NCBI GenBank assembly: GCA_025458545.1
Contig: JALOSH010000014.1
Coordinates: 1-17,231 of the forward strand
Reading direction: 5' to 3'
Source: Hydrogenophaga sp.
Lineage (GTDB): Bacteria; Pseudomonadota; Gammaproteobacteria; Burkholderiales; Burkholderiaceae
DNA: 17,231 nt
The notes under the pieces are model-generated. The model searched no databases and was not told the origin of the DNA. It worked only from the letters and a program-made list of their open reading frames with translations. Shown piece after piece: positions 1 to 6,575 of this stretch. Within the stretch, counting starts at the first letter, position 1; every line of letters begins with the position of its first letter. A program made the translations under genes and the position numbers.

Positions 1-207
1 TCGCAGTTCGTGCTGGCGGCCTACCAGCAAGCCAGGTTGCCACTCACCAGCGCCGACCCGCTGCTGGTCAGCCCGGCCGACCTGCTGTACATGCGAGCAG
101 GCGACGTGCCCTCGGTCCGCACCGAACAGGCGCTGCTGTATGTGGGCCACCTCAAGTCCGGGCGGGCGGCGGTGGAGACGGAAGTCGCTCTGCGCGCAAA
201 CGACTGA
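1..207 (+). CDS. 3' end of an unrecognised gene (partial)
   Basis: An open frame is already running at base 1 and ends at a TGA at 205-207, giving the last 68 residues of a protein whose start lies outside the window. The fragment has no membrane segment, no cysteine and no motif I recognise. It reads as an ordinary soluble domain end, with a basic stretch (HLKSGR) and a short charged tail. Third-position GC is high, like the neighbouring genes, which supports real coding. A GTG at position 10 is in frame but there is no reason to call it a start, because the frame continues upstream. It is convergent with the lipoprotein gene at 468-965. I cannot assign a function. Confidence 0.6.
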   Translation, partial: SQFVLAAYQQARLPLTSADPLLVSPADLLYMRAGDVPSVRTEQALLYVGHLKSGRAAVETEVALRAND

Positions 208-221
208 TCGGAGAGACCGGC

Positions 222-252
222 GATCCGCCGACGGGCAGCCCCAAGGCGGATC
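222..252 (+). terminator. Hairpin after the partial gene, possible terminator
   Basis: GATCCGCC (222-229) and GGCGGATC (245-252) form a perfect 8-bp inverted repeat with a 15-base loop, starting 15 bases after the stop codon of the partial gene. No T-run follows, so it is not a canonical intrinsic terminator. It could act as one weakly or as an mRNA 3'-end stabiliser. Its right arm overlaps the first base or two of the tandem repeat block. Confidence 0.3.
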
Positions 253-467
253 AGCCCCCTTGGGGGGCAAGGAGCACACGCAGTGAGCGACTGTGGAGGC
301 TCAAAGACCGCAGCGAAGGGCCGCCCCGAGCAAGGTCAGCCCCCTTGGGGGCAAGGAGCACACGCAGTGAGCGACTGTGGAGGCTCAACGACCGCAGCGA
401 AGGGCCGCCCCGAGCAAGGTCAGCCCCCTTGGGGGGCAGCGACCCGCGCAGCGGTGGAGCGTGGGGG
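251..467. repeat. Tandem GC-rich intergenic repeat, 2.5 copies of ~85 bp
   Basis: Two near-identical tandem units are visible: 251-335 (85 bp) and 336-419 (84 bp). They differ by one G in the run after CCCCCTT and by A/C at a single site (tcaaagacc versus tcaacgacc). A partial third unit (420-467) starts with the same TCAGCCCCCTTGGGGGG, then changes to an end sequence closing with GTGGGGGTCA. Each unit carries the short self-complementary core CCCCCTTGGGGG. Repeats of this appearance are common between genes in Comamonadaceae (from general knowledge). The last bases of the block, read on the minus strand, supply the TGA stop of the lipoprotein gene at 468. Small open frames inside the block are repeat artefacts. 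Confidence 0.8.
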
Positions 468-965
468 TCAATTCCCCACATGCATGGCGAACACCGCGCC
501 GTTGTTCAGGCGGCAGGTGCCGGTGCCCAGGGTGGCCGAGTTCATCGTGTACTGGCAGCTCAGGTAACCGCCACGGTTGCCCGCGCCGCTGGCCAGGCCT
601 TCGCGTGACGAACCCGCCTTGCGCGTGGCCTCGCCCACAAAACTCTCACCGTTGATGTTCGCGTTGAAACTGCCACGACCCTGCAGGTCGTTGGTCACCG
701 TGGCGTTGATCACGCCGTAGCCGCTGGCCTGCGGGTTGGCCGGGTAGAGCCGGGCGGGAAAGGTGAGCGGCAACGCAGGCGCAGGCGCGGGCGCCGTCAC
801 CACCGGCGCTCCGCTTGGCAAAGACGCTGGCTGACCGGTGCGCGGGTCGATCGGCACCACGTAGCAGCCCGCCAGCGTGGCCACCGCGCTGGCCAGACCC
901 AGCGCCACCAGGCCACGGCGCGCGGCGGGAGAGACAGACACGGCGTTCAACGACAAAGTCCTCAT
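468..965 (-). CDS. Small outer-membrane-type lipoprotein of unknown function
   Basis: The 165-residue product has a lipoprotein signal: basic start (RR at 17-18), hydrophobic stretch 19-31 and lipobox L-A-G-C with Cys34 as the lipidated residue. A proline/alanine-rich linker (about 45-70) follows. The C-terminal domain (about 72-165) has a glycine-rich, beta-type pattern, two cysteines (137 and 151) that could pair, and an ending of the form GTGTCRLNNGAVFAMHVG. I do not recognise a named family. The start at 963-965 is preferred over an in-frame ATG 13 codons upstream, because AGAGGA lies just before it and it puts the positive charge at the N terminus. Residue 35 is Tyr rather than Asp, so outer-membrane sorting is expected. 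The stop codon lies at the edge of the tandem repeat block, and the gene is divergent from the MFS transporter. Confidence 0.8.
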   Translation of the reverse strand: MRTLSLNAVSVSPAARRGLVALGLASAVATLAGCYVVPIDPRTGQPASLPSGAPVVTAPAPAPALPLTFPARLYPANPQASGYGVINATVTNDLQGRGSFNANINGESFVGEATRKAGSSREGLASGAGNRGGYLSCQYTMNSATLGTGTCRLNNGAVFAMHVGN

Positions 966-1147
966 ACAGATCCTCTTGGCCCCAGCACATGCTGGTGGCG
1001 CCATCGTGTCGACCCTGGGTGAAGAAATGTCGAACCGCGTGCGAAGAACCGTAAAGCTGATCCAGTGGTCGAGCGGCAGACCACAACCTGCGCCACGGGT
1101 CAGCCCGGCGACAAGGCTTGTGGTGCCGAGCCCTTTACAGTGCAGCC
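966..1147. promoter_or_regulatory. Divergent intergenic region, lipoprotein / MFS
   Basis: These 182 bases must hold the promoters of the divergent lipoprotein and MFS genes. A near-perfect palindrome, CCAGCACATGCTGG, lies at 982-995, about 17 bases upstream of the lipoprotein start and therefore probably inside its leader. On the minus strand a weak TTTACG / GACATT pair with an 18-base gap (about 1031-1060) could be a sigma-70 promoter. No convincing promoter is seen for the MFS gene. Confidence 0.3.
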
Positions 1148-2335
1148 ATGACGACAGCCGCTGTGCCCCGCCACATCCTGCCCGTGCTGGTGCTCGCCCA
1201 GTTCGCCGGCACCTCGCTGTGGTTCGCGGTCAACGCCGTCATGCCCGACCTGCAGCGGGAACTCGGCTGGCCGGCCAGCGCCGTGGGGCCACTCACCTCG
1301 GCGCTGCAGTTCGGCTTCATCGTCGGCACGCTGGTGTTTGCGCTGCTGGCCATCGCCGACCGCTTTGCACCGCGCCGGGTGTTCCTGTTCTGCGCGCTGG
1401 CGGGTGCGGGCTGCACCGTCGGCGCCTGGGCCATGGTCACGCACTACGAAGCGCTGCTCGTGTGGCGCTTCCTCACCGGCGTGTTCCTGGCCGGCATCTA
1501 CCCGGTGGGTATGAAGATCGCCGCGCAGTGGTACACCAAGGGCCTGGGCGCGGCGCTCGGCCTACTGATCGGCGCACTGGTGCTCGGCTCGGCCAGTGCG
1601 CACGCGCTGCGCGCGCTCAGCGGCAGCCTGCCCTGGCCCACGCTCATGCTCGGTGTGGCGGCGCTCGCTGCCGCCGGCGGGCTGCTGCTGTACTGGGGCA
1701 CCAGCGACCCGCCCCACGCCCAGGCCCGGGTCACCACCCTGCAATGGCGGGCGCTGGCCACGGTGTGGACGGATGGCCGCGTGCGCGCCTCGGTGCTGGG
1801 CTACTTTGGTCACATGTGGGAGCTGTACACCGTGTGGGTGATGGTGCCGCTGGTGCTGGCCACGCGCCTGAGCGGCACCGATGTGTCGTGGGCGGCGTTC
1901 TGGGTGCTGGGCGCGGGCGCGCTGGGCTGCGCCGGCGGCGGCTGGGTGGCGCTGCGCTGGGGCAGCGCGCGCGTGGCCACGCTGCAGCTGGGCATCAGCG
2001 GGTTGTGCTGCCTGGCCACGCCGTTGGCCATCGACGCGCCGGCGCCGCTGTTCTACGGCTGGCTGCTGCTCTGGGGCATCACCGTCTCGGGCGACTCGCC
2101 GCAGTTTTCCACCCTCACCGCGCGCAACGCGCCTCCGCAGGCCGTGGGCAGCGTGCTCACGCTCACCAACAGCATCGGTTTCGGCATCTCCATCGTGAGC
2201 ATCCTGCTGTTCGTCTCGCTCGCAGAAACGGTGAGCCTGGGCGCCCTGCTGCCCTGGCTGGCGGTGGGCCCGGCACTCGGTTTGTGGGCCATGGTGCGGC
2301 TGGTGCGCGAGGAACGGCGCCCCGCCAGCCCCTGA
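1148..2335 (+). CDS. MFS transporter, 12 membrane segments
   Basis: This 395-residue protein belongs to the major facilitator superfamily. Hydrophobic segments run from about residue 9 to the C terminus in two blocks, separated by a more polar loop near residues 195-210. A motif-A-like sequence A-D-R-F-A-P-R-R lies between helices 2 and 3 (residues 70-77), where the superfamily expects its D-R-x-G-R-R signature. Length is normal for a 12-helix MFS protein. Substrate cannot be told from sequence; metabolite or drug export are both possible. The ATG at 1148 is chosen over an in-frame TTG ten codons upstream, because it puts a short polar tail before helix 1, although no strong Shine-Dalgarno is present. 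Its stop lies only 3 bases from the stop of the convergent zinc-ribbon gene, so the transcripts must overlap. Confidence 0.88.
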   Translation: MTTAAVPRHILPVLVLAQFAGTSLWFAVNAVMPDLQRELGWPASAVGPLTSALQFGFIVGTLVFALLAIADRFAPRRVFLFCALAGAGCTVGAWAMVTHYEALLVWRFLTGVFLAGIYPVGMKIAAQWYTKGLGAALGLLIGALVLGSASAHALRALSGSLPWPTLMLGVAALAAAGGLLLYWGTSDPPHAQARVTTLQWRALATVWTDGRVRASVLGYFGHMWELYTVWVMVPLVLATRLSGTDVSWAAFWVLGAGALGCAGGGWVALRWGSARVATLQLGISGLCCLATPLAIDAPAPLFYGWLLLWGITVSGDSPQFSTLTARNAPPQAVGSVLTLTNSIGFGISIVSILLFVSLAETVSLGALLPWLAVGPALGLWAMVRLVREERRPASP

Positions 2336-2338
2336 CAC

Positions 2339-3415
2339 TCAGGCTGGGCTGGCCGAAGCAGCTTCTGGCCGCTGTTGCAGCGATTCGGCCGACGTGCCAC
2401 ACGAAAAGCAGTAGCGCGCAAACGCGTTCTTGCGCGTCTTGCAGTGGCCGCAGTGGTCAAACAGGCACAGGCCACAGTGCGGGCAGAAGTCGGTCTTGCC
2501 GTCCTTCATGTCCACCGTGCGCTCGCAACCGGGACAAATGTTCTTGGTCATCCGCGCCTGCGCCTGGTCATAGTCCATCTCGCGCTGGCGCGTCTGGGCC
2601 GGCTGCGCTTCCGCCAGTTTCTGCCGCTCCAGATACCGCTGCAGCGCCTGGATCGCATAGCGGCCGCCGATCACCGTGAGCACGATGCCCACGATGTAGC
2701 GCACATAGCCGCCATAGCTGGGCAGGTAGGGCACCAGCTCGACAAAGAAGGCGAACAGCGCGAAAAAGATGAAGCCCCACACAAACGGCCACGACGATCC
2801 CTTGCGGTGCTTCTTGAACAGGTAGCCCGCCAGCGCCAGCAGGGGCAGCGTGAGCGCCACTCGGTAAATGAAGACCCGGAGCTCCTGCGCGCGCTGGGAT
2901 TCCACATACGTGTCGCGCGCCGCGTCCTCCAAGGTGCGCAGTTCGGACTGCGCACGCTGCTGCGCCTGGCGCGCGTCCAGCGCCACCTGCTGCTGCTTTT
3001 CCACCAAGGCGAAGGCATCGCGTTCGCGCTGGCGAAGTTCGTCCAGCTCGCGCGTGCGCTGCAGCACCTGCTCGTCTTGCTCGGCACGCTGCGTGACGCT
3101 GCGCGTGGCCAGCCAGTTGTCGAAGGTCTCGCGCGCGGCGCGGTTGTCGGCCCGAGCGGTCTGCAGCTTGAGCTGCGCCTGTTCCAGCGCAGCCTGGGCC
3201 TCTTCGGCGGAACGCTCGGCGGTCTTGATGGACGCCTTCAACTCGGGCGTGCGCTGCGGGTCCATGAAGTCTTCCAGCGAACGGGTCTGCTCGACCTGCG
3301 GCAGATCGCCCACGATGGTGCTGCCCAGGCCGGTCAGGAACCAGGCGAACAGAAATGCCACCAGCCACAGGCCGCGGTGGAACCACTTTTCAGACAGTCG
3401 CAAGGTCTTGCTCAT
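2339..3415 (-). CDS. Membrane protein with coiled coil and C-terminal nine-cysteine zinc ribbon
   Basis: The 358-residue protein has a clear modular layout. Membrane segment 1 spans about 15-33. A long charged, Glu/Gln/Arg/Ala-rich coiled coil spans about 55-180. Three further hydrophobic segments lie at about 182-200, 208-230 and 236-255. A C-terminal metal-binding tail (291-340) has cysteines at 294, 297, 311, 314, 317, 322, 325, 336 and 339, arranged as C-x2-C pairs like a double zinc ribbon. I infer that the coiled coil is periplasmic and the zinc ribbon cytoplasmic, or the reverse, depending on the number of crossings. The start at 3413-3415 follows GGAAG at good spacing; longer upstream frames lack this. 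It lies 101 bases downstream of the J-domain/PilZ gene on the same strand, with no strong terminator between, so co-transcription is plausible. Function unknown; a scaffold or quality-control role is speculation. Confidence 0.85.
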   Translation of the reverse strand: MSKTLRLSEKWFHRGLWLVAFLFAWFLTGLGSTIVGDLPQVEQTRSLEDFMDPQRTPELKASIKTAERSAEEAQAALEQAQLKLQTARADNRAARETFDNWLATRSVTQRAEQDEQVLQRTRELDELRQRERDAFALVEKQQQVALDARQAQQRAQSELRTLEDAARDTYVESQRAQELRVFIYRVALTLPLLALAGYLFKKHRKGSSWPFVWGFIFFALFAFFVELVPYLPSYGGYVRYIVGIVLTVIGGRYAIQALQRYLERQKLAEAQPAQTRQREMDYDQAQARMTKNICPGCERTVDMKDGKTDFCPHCGLCLFDHCGHCKTRKNAFARYCFSCGTSAESLQQRPEAASASPA

Positions 3416-3516
3416 GGGGTCACTTCCAGGTCGGTTGGGTTCGCGGCATTGTGACCGGTTCTGTACCGGCCATCGATCCCGGTCATGGCCTGGGCGGGAA
3501 CGGTGGTGTCGCGGGC

Positions 3517-4254
3517 TCACGCCCGAGAGTTCACATACACACCACGCGCCTGCTGCTGCATCAGCAGGGTCAGCAGCCGCCCATGCAGGGCGTGACCGCT
3601 GCGCAGGCGCCGACTGCCCACCACGGCGAACAAGGCGTCGAACCACGGTGCCACCACACGCACCACCTGGCCACCCGGCAGTGGCTCGGCCGCGTGCAAT
3701 TGCAGCCCGGAAAAAGACAGGTCCTGGAGTCGGGCGGATCGGGCGCGTTGCTCGCCCGGCAGCCAGAGCTGAACGATCGCGTCGCGGGCGAAGCGCGGAT
3801 CGCGCCGGCGACCCTGGTGTTCATCGCGCGTGCGGGTGCGCGACAGGGGTTCCGGCAGGGGTGCCAGCGGGCTGTGGCATCCGATGCAGCGGCTGTCGCG
3901 CCGCAGCGCACCCGCATGGGGCCGCTGGCAGAAAGGGCAAACGGTGGCGACGCTTTGGGCTGCGCCACCGGCGCCCGAACGCTGCGGGGTGGCACCGTGG
4001 CCAGCGGACGGATCGTCCTGGTGCGCGGCGCCTGCCGACCCCTGTGGCCGGTGGTCGTAGGCCGCGCGCCGCACCGGGTCGCCCAGCACCTCGTAGGCAG
4101 CGTTCAAGCGCACGGCGGTGTCGTGGTCGCCGCCAAGATCGGGGTGGACGCGCCGCGCACTCATGAGCGCGCGCCAGGCGGCCTTGATCACCTCGGGCGG
4201 TGCGTCGGGCTGCACGTAGAGGGTGCGGTAGTGGTCGAGCGGCTCTCGGTTCAT
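3517..4254 (-). CDS. J-domain / zinc-knuckle / PilZ fusion protein
   Basis: The 245-residue protein joins three modules. Residues 6-68 are a J domain with the HPD motif intact (37-39) and the ending A-A-Y-x-V-L-G-D-P-x-R-R-A-A-Y-D typical of DnaJ helix III-IV. Such domains stimulate DnaK ATPase. After a Gly/Ala/Pro linker, C-P-F-C (106-109) and C-I-G-C (123-126) form a probable zinc knuckle. Residues about 148-240 are a PilZ domain, with the c-di-GMP-binding R-x-x-x-R (R150, R154) and D-x-S-x-x-G (178-183) both intact. By family knowledge such a PilZ domain binds c-di-GMP; coupling of this signal to chaperone recruitment is inference. The protein lacks the G/F and C-terminal substrate domains of DnaJ, so it is a type III J protein. 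The ATG at 4252-4254 has a weak ribosome site. It is divergent from the ProQ gene and upstream of the membrane zinc-ribbon gene. Confidence 0.85.
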   Translation of the reverse strand: MNREPLDHYRTLYVQPDAPPEVIKAAWRALMSARRVHPDLGGDHDTAVRLNAAYEVLGDPVRRAAYDHRPQGSAGAAHQDDPSAGHGATPQRSGAGGAAQSVATVCPFCQRPHAGALRRDSRCIGCHSPLAPLPEPLSRTRTRDEHQGRRRDPRFARDAIVQLWLPGEQRARSARLQDLSFSGLQLHAAEPLPGGQVVRVVAPWFDALFAVVGSRRLRSGHALHGRLLTLLMQQQARGVYVNSRA

Positions 4255-4429
4255 GGGGATTCGATGGCCGGGTCGGGTACCGGGCCGTGTTCAGGGTATC
4301 GACCAGCGGGCACCAGGCTTGAACACAGCGACCGGCAGGCCGCTCCTCGCTCGTTGCGAGACGGTATTGGTCGGGCTGGCATGATGTCGGGCCTGCCCGG
4401 CTCCCGGGTGGCTCCATCTTTGCTCCGCC
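4255..4429. promoter_or_regulatory. Divergent intergenic region, J-PilZ / ProQ-like
   Basis: This 175-base region separates two divergent starts and should hold both promoters. I see no strong -35/-10 pair, no clear operator palindrome and no riboswitch-like structure. CATGAT near 4380-4385 is the best -10-like hexamer for the ProQ-like gene, but it lacks a matching -35. Confidence 0.25.
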
Positions 4430-5221
4430 ATGAACGCCTCTGCCGACCACGACACGCCCGACAACGCCGCTTCCGCACCCGCTGCCAGCCCCGCTGCGGC
4501 CGACGCCGCCCGCCCGCCCCGGCGCGGTGAGGGCCGCAACGGTGGTGGACGTGGCCGCAACGGCGGCAACCGCCCACAACGCCCGGCCAGCACCCAGCGC
4601 CCCACCGGCGCCGCGCCCGCTGCCGCGCGCCAGCACCCGGTGCTGGACCAGTTGGCCGCGCTGTACCCGGCGCTGTTTGGCGAGTCCTTGTTGCCGCTCA
4701 AACGCGGCATCTATGAAGACCTGCTGGCGGCGCATCCCGGGGTGCTGGACAAAGACGGCCTGAAGACCGCACTGGGGCTGCACGCGCGCTCGTCGCGCTA
4801 CCTCACGGTGGTGGCCTCGGGCCTGCCGCGGCACGACCTGAGTGGCCAGCCGGTGGAAGCGCTCACGCCCGAGCAAGTGCACCATGCACTGATCGAAGTG
4901 TTTCGCCGACGCGGCGCACGCAGCCGCGAAGACCTGCGCCCCAAGTTGCGCCAGCGCATCCTCAAGGCGTTTGAGGCCTCTGGCCTGTCGCCCGACGACT
5001 ACACCCAGCGTGTGCTGGGCCGCGACGAAGAAGTGAACCAGCTCACCCGCGACGCCTTGGCCGAGGCCAGCGCCCGCGCCGCGCGCGAAGACGCCCTGTT
5101 GCGCACCTTTGAAGCCAGTGGCAAACCGATCAACGAGTTTGCCGACATGTACGGCCTGCACATCCTGGACGCCAACCGTTCGCTGGAGCGGGCCCGCGCC
5201 CGGCAGGCGGCGAAGGCCTGA
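4430..5221 (+). CDS. ProQ/FinO-family RNA chaperone
   Basis: The 263-residue protein contains a ProQ/FinO domain at about 66-172, recognised from V-L-D-Q-L-A-x-L-Y-P-x-L-F, P-L-K-R-G-I-Y-E-D-L and the K-T-A-L-x-x-H segment followed by S-S-R-Y-L. FinO-domain proteins bind structured RNAs, including 3' ends of small RNAs and terminators, and act as RNA chaperones. In front lies a disordered tail (1-65) rich in Ala/Pro with an Arg/Gly/Asn-rich patch (31-51). Behind lies a helical, charged extension (about 175-263) unlike the C-terminal Tudor-like domain of E. coli ProQ. Whether it is the functional equivalent of ProQ cannot be told, so no symbol is given. It is divergent from the J-domain/PilZ gene and convergent with the FIST gene 33 bases away. 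Confidence 0.88.
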   Translation: MNASADHDTPDNAASAPAASPAAADAARPPRRGEGRNGGGRGRNGGNRPQRPASTQRPTGAAPAAARQHPVLDQLAALYPALFGESLLPLKRGIYEDLLAAHPGVLDKDGLKTALGLHARSSRYLTVVASGLPRHDLSGQPVEALTPEQVHHALIEVFRRRGARSREDLRPKLRQRILKAFEASGLSPDDYTQRVLGRDEEVNQLTRDALAEASARAAREDALLRTFEASGKPINEFADMYGLHILDANRSLERARARQAAKA

Positions 5222-5226
5222 TGCCG

Positions 5227-5244
5227 GGCGGCCGACCGGCCGCC
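5227..5244. terminator. GC hairpin between convergent genes
   Basis: GGCGGCC (5227-5233) pairs with GGCCGCC (5238-5244) around a four-base loop, midway between the convergent stop codons of the ProQ-like gene (5221) and the FIST gene (5255). It has no T-run on either strand, so terminator function is only suggested by placement and strength. Confidence 0.35.
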
Positions 5245-5254
5245 ACCCGAGCGA

Positions 5255-6535
5255 TCAATCGCCCGGGGTGGTGAACACGGTGAGCACGCCGGTGTAGCCG
5301 TAGAGTTGCCGGTGCGCGATTTCACCGCCGGCAAAAAAGCCCACCAGCGGCACATCGCCCAAGGCCCGGCGCACGATCTGCAGTTCGGCGCTGGGGGCGC
5401 CAAAATGCAGGCCGCCGCGCCCGGAGCAGCTGACGTACACCGCCCCGGCGATGCGGCGCGCGGGCACGGGAGGTGCCTCGGGCAGTCCGAACCCCTCTCC
5501 CATGCCCATGGTTTCGGACTCCAGCTCTTCGCGGATTTCGCTGCACACGCGCATGAGGTCGGCGCGCGCCGCGTTCGCATGGCGCTCGCAAAACGCGAGC
5601 CGGGCGCCGGGTTGTGGACGGGCGGCCACCGCGATGCCGCGGCGGCTGGGGTCCAGGCCAATGACATGCCGCACCGTCACGTCCGCGCCGAACTGGCCGC
5701 GGGTGTGCCGCTGGCGTGCGGCATCAGCGGGCAGGTGCTGCGGGTCGGTCAGGCCCACCAGGGTGGAGCGCAATCGTTCGATCGCCTCGCGCGGCCGGTC
5801 GAGCGAGAGCTCGAACTCGCGCAGCAGCACATCCAGCGCGGGCTCGCCGTCGAGCGCCAGCACCAGGTTGCCGTCGACAGCGGTGATGACGCGCTCACGG
5901 TCCACCGGCTGCGCGCCCTGGGTGACGCGGGAGACGATCTCCACCCCGGGCCCGAAGGCCACGCCGCTCAACCCGCCCAGGAACACGCCACTGGCCGCAC
6001 CCTGGCCCTGCAGATGACCGGCGCTGCTGGCCGCGAACTGCACGCTGGCCGCCCGACTACCAGCGAGCCCACCGAACACATAACCGGTGGTGGTGCGGTC
6101 GGCCACCTCCACGATCAGGTCGGCCAGGTCGGGCGTGCCGGCATCGGCGTGCACCAGCGCCGTGTGCGGCACGAATCCCCCCGGGCCGGCACTGGCCGCC
6201 AGCGGCGCCACACCGCTGAACACCCGGTACTGGTCAGGGGTCAGGTCGCACAGCATCACAGCCAGCGCGGGCTCGTCGATGTACTCCACATTGGTGGCCG
6301 CGATGCCCACGCCGACCGTGCCCACCCAGTCGGTCACTTCGGGCAACTCGGCGCTGAAGCATTCCAGGATGTCTTGCGCCTGGTGGGCATAGTGGTCGGT
6401 GATGTAGAGCATGCCCAGCGAGGGCGCGCTGGCGTGGCCCGGCAAAGCCATCTGCGCCCGCAACTGGGCCAGGGCCAGCGCAGCGGCCATGCGCCATTGC
6501 GGGTGGGTGGCGTGGGCAAAAAGAAAGCGCTTCAT
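5255..6535 (-). CDS. FIST-domain ligand-sensor protein (FIST_N plus FIST_C)
   Basis: The 426-residue protein matches the layout of stand-alone FIST proteins. The N-terminal FIST half (about 30-220) includes G-M-L-Y-I-T-D at 41-47, a V-G-T-V-G-V-G strand at 71-77 and G-Y-V-F-G-G-L-A-G at 151-159. The C-terminal FIST_C half (about 225-420) ends with V-P-L-V-G-F-F-A-G-G-E-I-A at 395-407 and Y-G-Y-T-G-V-L-T-V-F. FIST domains are thought to sense small ligands such as amino acids; here no kinase, cyclase or chemotaxis domain is attached. The start at 6533-6535 is chosen because MKRFLFAHAT is the family-like N terminus, and any longer frame would run into phaM. It lies 40 bases downstream of phaM on the same strand, so probably in the same transcript. 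Its ligand and output are unknown. Confidence 0.85.
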   Translation of the reverse strand: MKRFLFAHATHPQWRMAAALALAQLRAQMALPGHASAPSLGMLYITDHYAHQAQDILECFSAELPEVTDWVGTVGVGIAATNVEYIDEPALAVMLCDLTPDQYRVFSGVAPLAASAGPGGFVPHTALVHADAGTPDLADLIVEVADRTTTGYVFGGLAGSRAASVQFAASSAGHLQGQGAASGVFLGGLSGVAFGPGVEIVSRVTQGAQPVDRERVITAVDGNLVLALDGEPALDVLLREFELSLDRPREAIERLRSTLVGLTDPQHLPADAARQRHTRGQFGADVTVRHVIGLDPSRRGIAVAARPQPGARLAFCERHANAARADLMRVCSEIREELESETMGMGEGFGLPEAPPVPARRIAGAVYVSCSGRGGLHFGAPSAELQIVRRALGDVPLVGFFAGGEIAHRQLYGYTGVLTVFTTPGD

Positions 6536-6575
6536 GCCAGGCGGAGGGTGTTCAAACAGTGCACCGGTGGTCGGT

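Noticed and set aside
251..467. Tandem units considered as a CRISPR array
   Set aside because: Units are contiguous with no variable spacers and there are no cas genes; this is an ordinary tandem intergenic repeat.
877..2679. A 600-residue plus-strand open frame across the lipoprotein upstream region and the MFS gene
   Set aside because: It is out of frame with the clearly hydrophobic MFS protein, is Arg/Ala/Pro-rich without domains, and exists because GC-rich DNA has few stop codons.
3468..3525. Hairpins GGCCAT/ATGGCC (3468-3490) and CGGGC/GCCCG (3512-3525) as a terminator after the J-PilZ gene
   Set aside because: Short stems, no T-run on the minus strand, and one overlaps the stop codon; not enough to call termination.
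3821..5161. A 446-residue minus-strand open frame across the ProQ-like gene and the J-PilZ start
   Set aside because: It is antisense to a clear ProQ/FinO domain and has no recognisable domain itself.
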